From contig NZ_NOXT01000113.1 in the NCBI RefSeq assembly GCF_002251755.1, forward strand, positions 25,585 to 89,584: a stretch of 64,000 nucleotides of DNA, written 5' to 3'. A program made the translations under genes and the position numbers. Origin of the DNA: Sandarakinorhabdus cyanobacteriorum (lineage in GTDB: Bacteria > Pseudomonadota > Alphaproteobacteria > Sphingomonadales > Sphingomonadaceae). Positions 22,041-29,882 of this stretch are shown here, piece by piece (the stretch's first letter is position 1; each line of letters begins with the position of its first letter). A model generated the notes under the pieces. That model saw nothing but the letters and a program-made list of their open reading frames with translations, was not told the origin of the DNA and searched no databases.

Positions 22041-23203
22041 GCCGGGCCCCCTACGCCACGTTCTGGGAGGCATCGCGCGGGCGGCTGCATGCGGAGGCGG
22101 CTTCGGCCACCCGCAGCCCGTTCGCGCGGGATCGGGATCGCATCATCCATTCGGGCGCGTTCCGGCGATTACGCTATAAAACTCAAGTGTTTGTGGCGCC
22201 GGATGGTGACCATTTCCGCGTGCGGCTGACGCACAGCCTGGAGGTGGCGCAGATCGCCCGCAGCCTGGCGCGGGCGCTGGGGGTGGACGAGGATCTGACC
22301 GAGGCGCTGGCGCTGGCGCATGATCTGGGCCACCCGCCGTTCGGGCATAGTGGCGAGGATGCGCTGGAGCGGGTGATGGCGCCATGGGGCGGCTTTGATC
22401 ACAACGGCCATGCCCTTCGAATCCTGACGAAATTGGAGAATCGCTACCCCGGCTTCGATGGGCTGAACCTGTGCTGGGAAACGCTGGAAGGGATGGCCAA
22501 GCACAATGGGCCGATCTTCGAACCGGGTTGGGCGCTGGCCGGGGTGGATGCCGCCTGGCCGCTCGACCTGGCCAGCCACGCCGGGCTGGAGGCGCAGCTG
22601 GCGGCGATTGCCGATGACATCGCCTATGACAATCATGATCTGGATGACGGCATCCGTGCCGGGCTGTTTTCGGTGGAAGACGTGGCCGCACAGGTGCCGT
22701 TCGTGGCCGATTGCTGGGCCGCGGTGACCGCGCGCTGGCCGGCGGTGACCGCGCGGCGGCGGCTGGTGCCCGAATTGGTGCGCGAACAGATTGGCCGCAT
22801 GGCGAGCGATCTTCTGGCCACCACCCGCGCCCGGTTGGCGGCGATTGATGCGCGGAGCGTGGCCGATGTCCGCGCCGCCGGCCGCACCCTCGCCGGCCTG
22901 TCGGACGGGTTGGGATCGCAAGTCAGGGTGCTGAAGGATTTTCTGCGCGCCCACATGTATCGCGCGCCGGCGGTGGCGCGGCTGCGCGATCCATCCGAAC
23001 AGGTGGTGGAAGGCCTGTTTGCCGCCCTGCATGATGATCCCGGCCGCCTGCCCGGCGATTGGGCGGCCACCTGCCCGGCCGATGAGCCGGCGCGGGCCCG
23101 GCATGTCGGCGATTTCGTGGCTGGCATGACCGACCGTTATGCGCTGAAACTCTACAAGACATTGGTGGGGCCATCGCCCCTGCCTGAGGAGATGGTGTCA
23201 TGA
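22037..23203 (+). CDS. dgt: Deoxyguanosinetriphosphate triphosphohydrolase-like protein
   Basis: 388 residues with the HD-domain dNTPase signature: [35 protein letters not shown] (first metal His), [19 protein letters not shown] (HD), [10 protein letters not shown]. It probably hydrolyses dNTPs to nucleosides and triphosphate. Translation starts at TTG (22037), overlapping the previous stop; no ATG is available near the conserved N-terminus. The end overlaps the next gene (ATGA). Confidence 0.92.
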   Translation: MSRAPYATFWEASRGRLHAEAASATRSPFARDRDRIIHSGAFRRLRYKTQVFVAPDGDHFRVRLTHSLEVAQIARSLARALGVDEDLTEALALAHDLGHPPFGHSGEDALERVMAPWGGFDHNGHALRILTKLENRYPGFDGLNLCWETLEGMAKHNGPIFEPGWALAGVDAAWPLDLASHAGLEAQLAAIADDIAYDNHDLDDGIRAGLFSVEDVAAQVPFVADCWAAVTARWPAVTARRRLVPELVREQIGRMASDLLATTRARLAAIDARSVADVRAAGRTLAGLSDGLGSQVRVLKDFLRAHMYRAPAVARLRDPSEQVVEGLFAALHDDPGRLPGDWAATCPADEPARARHVGDFVAGMTDRYALKLYKTLVGPSPLPEEMVS

Positions 23204-24333
23204 GCGACGTCCACGGCTTTGTACAGCCGCGCTTTGAAGGGGTGAAGCAGGCCATGGCGGCCAGTCTGGCCAGCGGCGCTGATCTGGGCGCCTGCTTTGC
23301 CGCCACGCTGAACGGCGAACCGATAATCGATATCTGGGGCGGCTGGGCCGATGCGGAGCAGAGCCGCCCGTGGGAGAAGGACACGATCGTCAACGTCTAT
23401 TCCACCACCAAGACGATGACGGCGCTGACGGCGCTGTGGCTGGCGGATCAGGGCCTGCTCGATTTCGCGCGCCCTGTGGCGCATTACTGGCCGGAGTTTG
23501 CCGCGAACGGCAAGGCGGATGTGACGGTGGCGATGCTTATGAGCCATTCGGCCGGCCTGTCGGGCTTTGCCGAGCCGATGGCGCCGACCGATCTTTATGA
23601 CTGGGATCTGTGCGTGACGCGGCTGGCGGCCCAGGCGCCGTTCTGGCAGCCGGGCACGGCGCCGGGCTATCACGCACTGACCCAGGGCTATCTGGTGGGC
23701 GAGGTGGTGCGGCGCATCACCGGCAAATCGCTGGGCACGGCATTCCGCGAAATTTTTGCCGAACCCCTGAAGGCGGATTTCCACATCGGCCTGCCCGCCA
23801 GCGAGGATGACCGGGTGGCGCATCTGGTGCCGCCGCCCAAGGGCGCGGCCATCGCCGATGTGTCGCAATCGGAATTGACCCGCAACATGGCGACCAACCC
23901 CGCCATCGATCCGATCGCCACCCGCACGCGCGCCTGGCGCGGGGCGGAGATTCCGGCTGGCGGCGGCACCGGCAACGCCCGCAGCGTGGCGGCGGTGCAG
24001 ACGATCATGGCCAATGGCGGCATGGCCGGGGGCAAGCGGTTCCTGTCGGAAGCCGGGGTGGCGCGGGCGCTGCAGGAGCAGATTGCCGGCATGGACATGG
24101 TGCTGAACATGCCGGTGCGGTACGGCATGGGTTATGGCCTGCAGGGCGCGCTGCGCATGTTCCCCAACGAACGCACCATTTTCTGGGGCGGTTATGGCGG
24201 CAGCCTGGTGGTGTGCGACATGGATGCGCGGCTGTGCATGGCCTTTGCCATGAACAAGATGGCCGGCACCACCACGGGCGACATGCGCGCCGGCATGCTG
24301 ATGGCCAGCGTTTATGCCGGGCTGGCGGCGTGA
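23200..24333 (+). CDS. Serine hydrolase, beta-lactamase fold (EstB-like)
   Basis: 377 residues of the class C beta-lactamase-like esterase family. The SxxK nucleophile motif is STTKTMTALTALWL (Ser about residue 67); the Tyr-containing second motif is probably in GYHALTQGYLVGEVV. The third box is seen as FWGGYGGS near the C-terminus (position of KTG in lactamases). DIWGGWADAEQSRPWEKDTIVNVYST is a typical lead-in. No signal peptide, so a cytoplasmic esterase is more likely than a beta-lactamase. It is coupled to dgt and to the next gene by overlapping codons. Confidence 0.88.
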   Translation: MSDVHGFVQPRFEGVKQAMAASLASGADLGACFAATLNGEPIIDIWGGWADAEQSRPWEKDTIVNVYSTTKTMTALTALWLADQGLLDFARPVAHYWPEFAANGKADVTVAMLMSHSAGLSGFAEPMAPTDLYDWDLCVTRLAAQAPFWQPGTAPGYHALTQGYLVGEVVRRITGKSLGTAFREIFAEPLKADFHIGLPASEDDRVAHLVPPPKGAAIADVSQSELTRNMATNPAIDPIATRTRAWRGAEIPAGGGTGNARSVAAVQTIMANGGMAGGKRFLSEAGVARALQEQIAGMDMVLNMPVRYGMGYGLQGALRMFPNERTIFWGGYGGSLVVCDMDARLCMAFAMNKMAGTTTGDMRAGMLMASVYAGLAA

Positions 24334-25760
24334 GGCGGCTGTTCATCCTGGCGACCCTGCTGGCGGCGCCGGTGGCGGCGCAGACCGCGCCGGATCCGCA
24401 CCGGCTGGCCCTGGCGGCAGGATACAAGGCGGCGTTCACCTGTTCCGGGCGGTGGAATGCCGGGCAGGGCGAGGCGGCGATCGCGCGCGATGATCTGACC
24501 GGAATCTATGCAGAATATCAGCCGCTTGTGAACGGCCTGACGGCAGCGGTGGATGAGGCGGCGCGTACGGTTTCGGTGAAGTTTGCGACCAATCTGCCGC
24601 CGCGCATCGCGGTGTGGCGGCCGCTGCTGGGCTGCGCCCAATTGCCGGTGGGCGCCACATCGGCGGCCGATGTGGCGCGGCTGGTGCCCGGGCTGGCCGT
24701 GCCCGATCTGGCGGCGATGGATGCCAAGCCCTGGCCGCTGGGCGATGCTGGTGCGGTGTTGCCGCTGAAGCGCAAGCGGGACCGGGCGGCGCTGGATGCG
24801 GTGGTGGCAAAGGCGTTTGAATCGGATCGCACCACGGCGGTGATCGTGCTGAAGGACGGCAGGATCATTGCCGAGCGATACCGCGCCGACTGGAGCATGC
24901 ACACGCCGCAGCGCACTTGGAGCGTGGCGAAATCCCTGACCGCGACCTTGGTGGGCCGGGCGGTGCAGAAGGGATTGGTGGATGTGGCGCAGCCGGCGCC
25001 GGTGCCGCAGTGGCAGGTGGCCGGCGATCCGCGGGCCGCCATCACCTGGACGCAGTTGCTGCGCATGAAGAGCGGGCTGTGGACCGCCGGGCCGGGCAAT
25101 CGCACCGACGAGGTGTATCTGGGCGGGGCGACGGTGGCGGAAACCGCCCCGGCCATGCCGTTGGAACATGGACCGGGCACGCATTTCAATTACAGCAACA
25201 ACGACATCATGCTGGCGGCCCTGGCCCTGTCGCGCGTGGTGGCAGCGCAGGCGCCGGCCGGGCAGGCTGGCCAACATGCCGCCATGGCCTTTCCGTTCAC
25301 CGAATTGCTGTGGCCGCTGGGGATGACACGCACCACGCCGGAGACGGACTGGCGCGGCGATTTCGTGCTGTCCAGCCAGGTGTGGATGACGGCGCGTGAT
25401 CTCGCCCGGCTGGCGCTGCTGTATCAGAACGGCGGCAGAAGCGGCATCGGGGCAGGCGGCGAGCAGCTGCTGCCGCCGGACTGGCCGGCCTTTGTGGAGC
25501 GGGCGGACGGGCCGCAGCCGGACAATCGCCCGGAAGGTTATGGCGCCGGTTTCTGGCGATGGGGCGGATTGGGCGGGCATGACGGCGTGCCGCCGCTGCC
25601 GGCCGGCACCTATGCGATGAACGGCAATCGTGGCCAATATGCTGTGATATCAGGAAATTTCATCGTGATCCGGCGCGGATTCGATCTGCCGGCGGCGCCC
25701 TTTGCCATGCACCGCTTTGCCGCCGAGGTGGTGGCGACCCTGGAGAAAATAACCAAATAG
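24330..25760 (+). CDS. Exported serine hydrolase, beta-lactamase fold
   Basis: 476 residues starting at GTG (24330) with a signal peptide (RRLFILATLLAAPVAAQT). The SxxK motif is WSVAKSLTATLVG (Ser about 205), the YxN motif is FNYSNNDIM, and a His-Gly box is at GGHDGVPPLPAG. Residues 20-150 precede the catalytic domain and are unassigned. It is predicted to act in the periplasm on an ester, amide or D-Ala peptide. The start overlaps the preceding stop, giving dgt and two paralogous serine hydrolases in one coupled unit. Confidence 0.85.
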   Translation: MRRLFILATLLAAPVAAQTAPDPHRLALAAGYKAAFTCSGRWNAGQGEAAIARDDLTGIYAEYQPLVNGLTAAVDEAARTVSVKFATNLPPRIAVWRPLLGCAQLPVGATSAADVARLVPGLAVPDLAAMDAKPWPLGDAGAVLPLKRKRDRAALDAVVAKAFESDRTTAVIVLKDGRIIAERYRADWSMHTPQRTWSVAKSLTATLVGRAVQKGLVDVAQPAPVPQWQVAGDPRAAITWTQLLRMKSGLWTAGPGNRTDEVYLGGATVAETAPAMPLEHGPGTHFNYSNNDIMLAALALSRVVAAQAPAGQAGQHAAMAFPFTELLWPLGMTRTTPETDWRGDFVLSSQVWMTARDLARLALLYQNGGRSGIGAGGEQLLPPDWPAFVERADGPQPDNRPEGYGAGFWRWGGLGGHDGVPPLPAGTYAMNGNRGQYAVISGNFIVIRRGFDLPAAPFAMHRFAAEVVATLEKITK

Positions 25761-25771
25761 GCACATTTTGC

Positions 25772-25800
25772 TTGACGAGCGTGACGCTATTGGTTATAGA
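25772..25800 (+). promoter_or_regulatory. Predicted strong promoter of the GTA-type cluster
   Basis: TTGACG at 25772-25777, exactly 17 bases, then TATAGA at 25795-25800: five of six matches to consensus in each hexamer. It lies about 70 bases upstream of the TerS start. It is the only good promoter-like site I noticed at the head of this long single-direction cluster. Confidence 0.65.
25778..25788. promoter_or_regulatory. Candidate operator inside promoter spacer
   Basis: AGCGTGACGCT is a perfect 5+1+5 inverted repeat placed between the -35 and -10 hexamers; TGACG also occurs twice (25773-25777 and 25782-25786). The position is ideal for a repressor that blocks RNA polymerase. The binding protein is unknown. 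Confidence 0.4.
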
Positions 25801-25873
25801 TGCGGCATGCCTGCGGAATCGGCCTGAAGGGAACACCCGGACGGGCCCGGTCAAGCGAAAGGGCCTTCTGACC

Positions 25874-26389
25874 ATGGTGACCGAATTGATGCTGGCCGCG
25901 CCGCCGGCCCCTGCAACTGCGCCGAACCGGGTGCGGGCCAGTGGGCGGCGGCCGCGCACGCGGCTGGGGCGGCGGCCGCGCACGCGGCTGGGGCGGCGGG
26001 TGTTTGGCACGCGGGCCAAGCGGCTGGTGTTTCTGGATGCACTGGCGCGCTGTGGCGATCCGGCGGTGGCGGCGCGGGAATTGGGTGTTTCGGTGTTTGA
26101 TGCCTATCGCGTGCGTGATGCCGATGCCGAATTTGCCGCCCAGTAGCAGGAGGCGATCACCATTGCCTGGGAACGGGTGGAAAACCGCCTGCTGTCGGAA
26201 TTGTTGAGCGAGGCCGAAGCCAAGGATGGCAAGACCGGCAATCTGCGCGACAGCAAGCTGGCGCTGGCCATATTGGCGCGGCGTGACAGCGGGGTGACGC
26301 GGGCCGGCGGCACGGCCGGGCGGCCGGTGGATGGCGCCCATGTGGCGCGGCTGAGGGCCGAATTGCGGGCGCTGGCCGATCCGGCCTGA
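25874..26389 (+). pseudogene. Terminase small subunit-like gene (GTA g1) with in-frame amber
   Basis: Codons 25874-26146 encode 90 residues (MVTELMLAAPP to DADAEFAAQ) ending at TAG 26144-26146. The same frame then continues without a break from 26147 to a TGA at 26389 (QEAITIAWERVENRLLSELL onward, 81 codons incl. stop). Joined, the 170-residue product has the layout of GTA TerS proteins: basic N-terminus, a helix-turn-helix-like segment (FLDALARCGDPAVAARELGVSVFDAYRVRDAD) and a helical C-terminal half ending in RLRAELRAL. TAG may replace TGG (Trp) or CAG (Gln). A GTG at 26177 could restart translation. Real nonsense mutation, sequencing error and split gene remain possible. Confidence 0.7.
25943..25999. 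repeat. 24-bp tandem duplication within TerS
   Basis: Two exact 24-base units (25943-25966, 25967-25990) and the first 9 bases of a third. In frame they encode RRPRTRLG twice, lengthening the basic N-terminal arm before the helix-turn-helix-like segment. Confidence 0.9.
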
Positions 26390-26495
26390 GCCGACCAACC
26401 ACGGGGGTGACCACCGGCCGTTTGCGGCTGTTTGCTGATCCGGTGCCGCACCAGCCCTTGTGGCCGGCGCTGCGCCGCTGCGGGAGCCGCCGCCG

Positions 26496-27806
26496 ATGGC
26501 CAAGGGCAAGCTGGCAGCGTCGCTGCTGGAGAAGTTTCGGGCGCTGCCGCGGGACGTGCAACGGCACTGGCTGAACCGATATGGTGAAGATGCCGTGCTG
26601 GCCATGTTGGCCGGTGCCGGCGCGCTGCGTCCGCCGCAATTGGCCCCGGCCGGGGATTGGGGCATCTGGGTGATCCTGGCCGGGCGCGGGTTTGGCAAGA
26701 CGCGTGCCGGCGCGCAGTGGGTGCACGATCTGGCCGCGGCCGGCGGACGCCGCTTTGCGCTGGTGGCGCCCAGCCTGGATGCCGCGCGCGCCGTGATGGT
26801 GGAGGGCGAATCCGGCCTGCTGGCGCTGTTGCCGCCGGGTCAGCGCCTGAGCTGGCAACCGGCTTCCAAGCGCCTGATCTGGTGCAATGGCAGCGAGGCG
26901 CGGCTCTATTCCGGGGCGGAGCCCGATGGCCTGCGCGGTGGCCAGTTCGATTATGCCTGGGGGGATGAATTTGCCCATTGGGCGCATGGCGAAGAGACGG
27001 TGATGAACCTGCGCATGGCGACCCGGCTGGGGCCCGCCCCGCGCATCATGCTGACGACAACGCCACTGCCGCTCAACTGGCTGAAGGCGCTGCTGGCCGA
27101 ACCGGGTGTGGTGGTGACGCGCGGGCGGACGCGGGACAATGAACGAAATTTGCCAAAAGGGTTCGTTGGCGCGCTGGAGCGCCGCTTTGGCGGCAGCATC
27201 ACCGGCCGGCAGGAACTGGAGGGCGAGATTGTCGAGGATCTGGACGGCGCCTTGTGGACCCGCGCGCTGATCGACCGGCAGCGCGGGCAGCGCCCGGCCG
27301 ATCTGGTGCGGGTGGTGGTGGGGGTGGATCCGCCGGCTGGCGGCGGCACCTGCGGCATCATCGTGGCGGCGCTGGCCGGCGATGGCCGGGCCTTTGTGCT
27401 GGCGGATGCCAGCATCGCCGCAGCACGGCCGGAGGATTGGGCGCGGGCCGTGGTCGCCGCGGCAGACAAATGGCAGGCCGACCGGGTGGTGGCCGAAGTG
27501 AACCAGGGCGGCGCCATGGTGACGGCGATGCTGAAATCGGTGGATGCGGCGCTGCCGATCACCGCCGTGCGCGCGGCGCGGGGCAAGGTGGCGCGGGCCG
27601 AGCCGGTGGCGGCGCTCTATGCCGAAGGGCGGGTGTGCCATGCCGGGGTGTTTCCGGCGCTGGAGGATGAGCTGTGCGGCCTGCTGGTGGGCGGGCGTTA
27701 TGCCGGGCCGGGGGCATCGCCTGACCGCGCCGATGCGGCGGTGTGGGCGTTGACCGCGCTGTTGCTGGGCGACCGGCCGGCGGTGCCGGGGATTCGGGAA
27801 TTGTGA
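26496..27806 (+). CDS. Terminase large subunit (GTA g2-like)
   Basis: 436 residues, the DNA-packaging motor. The ATPase Walker A is AGRGFGKTRAG (about 62-72); Walker B is about FDYAWGDEFAHW; coupling motif LTTTPLP follows. The C-terminal RNase H-like nuclease has its first Asp in VVGVDPPAGGG, a second acidic site near VVAEVNQGG and a late Asp in DRADAAVWALTALL. The pattern is that of alphaproteobacterial GTA/HK97-type terminases. The ATG at 26496 is preferred; an upstream TTG adds 12 residues without similarity. All motifs are intact even though TerS is broken. Confidence 0.92.
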   Translation: MAKGKLAASLLEKFRALPRDVQRHWLNRYGEDAVLAMLAGAGALRPPQLAPAGDWGIWVILAGRGFGKTRAGAQWVHDLAAAGGRRFALVAPSLDAARAVMVEGESGLLALLPPGQRLSWQPASKRLIWCNGSEARLYSGAEPDGLRGGQFDYAWGDEFAHWAHGEETVMNLRMATRLGPAPRIMLTTTPLPLNWLKALLAEPGVVVTRGRTRDNERNLPKGFVGALERRFGGSITGRQELEGEIVEDLDGALWTRALIDRQRGQRPADLVRVVVGVDPPAGGGTCGIIVAALAGDGRAFVLADASIAAARPEDWARAVVAAADKWQADRVVAEVNQGGAMVTAMLKSVDAALPITAVRAARGKVARAEPVAALYAEGRVCHAGVFPALEDELCGLLVGGRYAGPGASPDRADAAVWALTALLLGDRPAVPGIREL

Positions 27807-27812
27807 GGCGGT

Positions 27813-27924
27813 GATCTTCTCCCCTCGGGGGGAGGTGCCTGCAGGACGGCGGGGGTTTGCATGCGGTGAGGGCTCGCCCCCTCCGCCGCCCTTCGGTCGG
27901 CACCTCCCCCAGAGGGGGAGGATC
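27813..27924. repeat. Dispersed palindromic repeat, copy C (within GTA cluster)
   Basis: GATCTTCTCCCCTCGGGGGGA at the left and CACCTCCCCCAGAGGGGGAG at the right, with GGAGG/CCTCC and CCTCCGCC boxes between. It is inserted between the terminase and portal genes, together with the half-copy that follows. Non-coding. Confidence 0.8.
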
Positions 27925-27947
27925 TTTGGGGGTGCGCGGTGTTTGCC

Positions 27948-27998
27948 GGCCCCCTCCGTCAGCCTGCGGCTGCCACCTCCCCCAAAGGGGGAGGATCT
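27948..27998. repeat. Half-copy of the palindromic repeat, copy D
   Basis: CCCCCTCCGTCAGCCTGCGG followed by the hairpin CCTCCCCCAAAGGGGGAGG, almost identical to the right end of copy A. It ends 30 bases before the portal start, so it lies in the probable leader of the portal gene. Confidence 0.75.
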
Positions 27999-28027
27999 TG
28001 AAGCGTTGAACATGAAGGGGTTGCGCC

Positions 28028-29155
28028 ATGCGATTGCCGTTTTTGCGGACCAAATCCGCCAGCCCGCCCGTGGCCCGTGGCATACCGGCCTGGGCCAGCC
28101 CCCTGGCAGATGAGGCGCAGGATTATGGCGCGCAGGTGCGAAGCGCCTTTCTGGGCAATCCGGTGGCGGCGCGGGCGATCCGCATGATCACCGAAGGGGC
28201 GGGCGGGGCGCCGGTGGAGAGCCGACCGGGCGACCATCCGGCGCTGGCGTTGCTGGGCAGCAGCGGCAGCGGGCCGTCGGGGCCCGGCCTGATCGAGACT
28301 GTGGCGGGGCATCTGCTGCTGCACGGCAATGCTTATCTGCTGGCCGGCTGCGGCGGCGATGGCCTGCCGCGCGCGCTGTTCGCGCTGCGGCCGGAGCGGG
28401 TGCGGGTGGAGACGGACAGCCAGGGCTGGCCGGTCGCTTATGTCTATCGCGCCGGCGGGCAGGAGCGGCGCTATCCGGTGGAGGGCGAGGGCAGCCTGCT
28501 GCATTTGCGCAGTTTTCATCCGCTGGATGACCATCTGGGGGCGGGTTGCCTGTCGGCAGCGGCGGGGGCGGTTGCCATCCACAATGCGGCGGCGCGCTGG
28601 AACCGGGCACTGCTCGACAATGCGGCGCGGCCGAGTGGCGCGCTGGTGTACCAGCCTGGTGACGGATCGGTGCTGAGCCCCGACCAATATGCCCGGCTGA
28701 AGGCCGAGATGGAGGCGGCCTTTGCCGGCGCGGCCAATGCCGGGCGGCCGATGCTGCTGGAAGGCGGCCTCAGCTGGCAGGCGTTGAGCCTGTCGCCGGC
28801 CGAGATGGATTTTGCCGGCATGCGCGAGGCGGCGGCGCGCGACATTGCGCTGGCGCTGGGGGTGCCGCCGCTGCTGATCGGGCTGAAGGGGGACAACACC
28901 TATGCCAATTATCGCGAGGCCAATGTGGCGCTGTGGCGGCTGACGCTGCTGCCGCTGCTGGCGCGCATATTGGGTGGGCTTTCGGCCTGGCTGGGCTGGT
29001 GGTGGCCCGGCCTTTCCCTGGTGGTGGCCAGGGATGACATTCCGGCGCTGGCCGAGGATCGCGCCCGACTGTGGGAACAGGTGCGCGGCGCCGATTTCCT
29101 GGATGCAGCGGAAAAGCGCCGGATTCTGGGCCTTTCTGAAGGGGATGGCCAATGA
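28028..29155 (+). CDS. Phage portal protein, HK97 family (GTA g3-like)
   Basis: 375 residues. Family landmarks: NPVAARAIRMITEGAGGAPV near the N-terminus, HLLLHGNAYLL, LFALRPERVRVETD, LLHLRSFHPLDDHLGAGCLSAA and GVPPLLIGLKGDNTYANYREAN near the C-terminus. A dodecamer of this protein forms the vertex through which DNA enters the head. The stop overlaps the following small gene (ATGA). Confidence 0.93.
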   Translation: MRLPFLRTKSASPPVARGIPAWASPLADEAQDYGAQVRSAFLGNPVAARAIRMITEGAGGAPVESRPGDHPALALLGSSGSGPSGPGLIETVAGHLLLHGNAYLLAGCGGDGLPRALFALRPERVRVETDSQGWPVAYVYRAGGQERRYPVEGEGSLLHLRSFHPLDDHLGAGCLSAAAGAVAIHNAAARWNRALLDNAARPSGALVYQPGDGSVLSPDQYARLKAEMEAAFAGAANAGRPMLLEGGLSWQALSLSPAEMDFAGMREAAARDIALALGVPPLLIGLKGDNTYANYREANVALWRLTLLPLLARILGGLSAWLGWWWPGLSLVVARDDIPALAEDRARLWEQVRGADFLDAAEKRRILGLSEGDGQ

Positions 29156-29457
29156 GCACGATCCTGGAAGGGCTGTTGGCGCAGGCCGAGGCCCAGGGCG
29201 CGGCGCGGGTGACGCTGCAGGCGGTGATCGAGGAGGCGGCGGAAGCCGGTGCGGCGCGGGCGCTGGCCCGGCTGGGCCTGACCGATGACCATGCCGGGGC
29301 CGATATCGGCGAACTGCGCCAGCTGGTGCAGGGCTGGCGCGATGTGAAGAAATCGGCGCTGAAGAGCCTGGTGGGCTGGGCGGTGCGCAGTGCCGTCGCG
29401 CTGTTGCTGGTGGGCATCGCGTTCAAGCTGGGGCTGGTGGAAGGGGGCCGGCCATGA
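29152..29457 (+). CDS. DUF6127-like small GTA-cluster protein (g3.5 position)
   Basis: 101 residues: a helical N-terminal part (LEGLLAQAEAQGAARVTLQAVIEEAAEAGAARALARLGL), the segment ADIGELRQLVQGWRDVKKSA and one C-terminal transmembrane helix (SLVGWAVRSAVALLLVGIAFKLGL). It occupies the g3.5 position between portal and protease of alphaproteobacterial GTAs. Function unknown; a membrane-linked role in assembly is inference. It overlaps both neighbours by 4 bases. Confidence 0.8.
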   Translation: MSTILEGLLAQAEAQGAARVTLQAVIEEAAEAGAARALARLGLTDDHAGADIGELRQLVQGWRDVKKSALKSLVGWAVRSAVALLLVGIAFKLGLVEGGRP

Positions 29458-29882
29458 GCGGGCAGGCCTTGCGGATCGCTGGTTATGCATCGGTGTTCGG
29501 CCGGCCCGACAAGGGCGGCGATGTGGTGCTGAAGGGCGCCTTTGCCGGCGCCACAGCACCCCTGCCGCTGTTGTGGCAGCACAAACAAGATGAACCAATC
29601 GGGTTCGTTGAGAGCCTGGCCGAGGATGGCCGCGGCCTGCGCATCACCGCGCGCATCGTGGCCGAGGGCCGGGGCAGCGAGGCCGCTGCGCTGGTGAAGG
29701 CCGGCGCCATTGATGGCTTGAGCTTTGGATACCGGGTGAAGGCCGCCAGCCCGACCCGGAATGGCCGCCGGCTGGAGCGGCTGGAGCTGGTTGAAGTCTC
29801 GCTCGTGACCTTTCCCATGCAGGGCGAGGCGCGGGTGCTGGGCTGGCAGGAGGAGCAGACGGATGCTGGAAGTGAAATCTGA
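29454..29882 (+). CDS. HK97-family prohead protease (GTA g4-like)
   Basis: 142 residues with the S78/U35 protease layout: GYASVFGRPDKGGDVVLKGAF, catalytic His in WQHKQDEPIG, catalytic Ser in IDGLSFGYR and the acidic partner in LVEVSLVTFPM. It normally removes the capsid N-terminal scaffold domain. Its last 20 bases overlap the capsid gene, an unusually long overlap for this cluster. Confidence 0.92.
   Translation: MSGQALRIAGYASVFGRPDKGGDVVLKGAFAGATAPLPLLWQHKQDEPIGFVESLAEDGRGLRITARIVAEGRGSEAAALVKAGAIDGLSFGYRVKAASPTRNGRRLERLELVEVSLVTFPMQGEARVLGWQEEQTDAGSEI

Noticed and set aside
26144-26146. TAG as a programmed readthrough or pyrrolysine codon
   Set aside because: No stimulatory structure or Pyl context visible, and a simple nonsense change or sequencing error is more economical.
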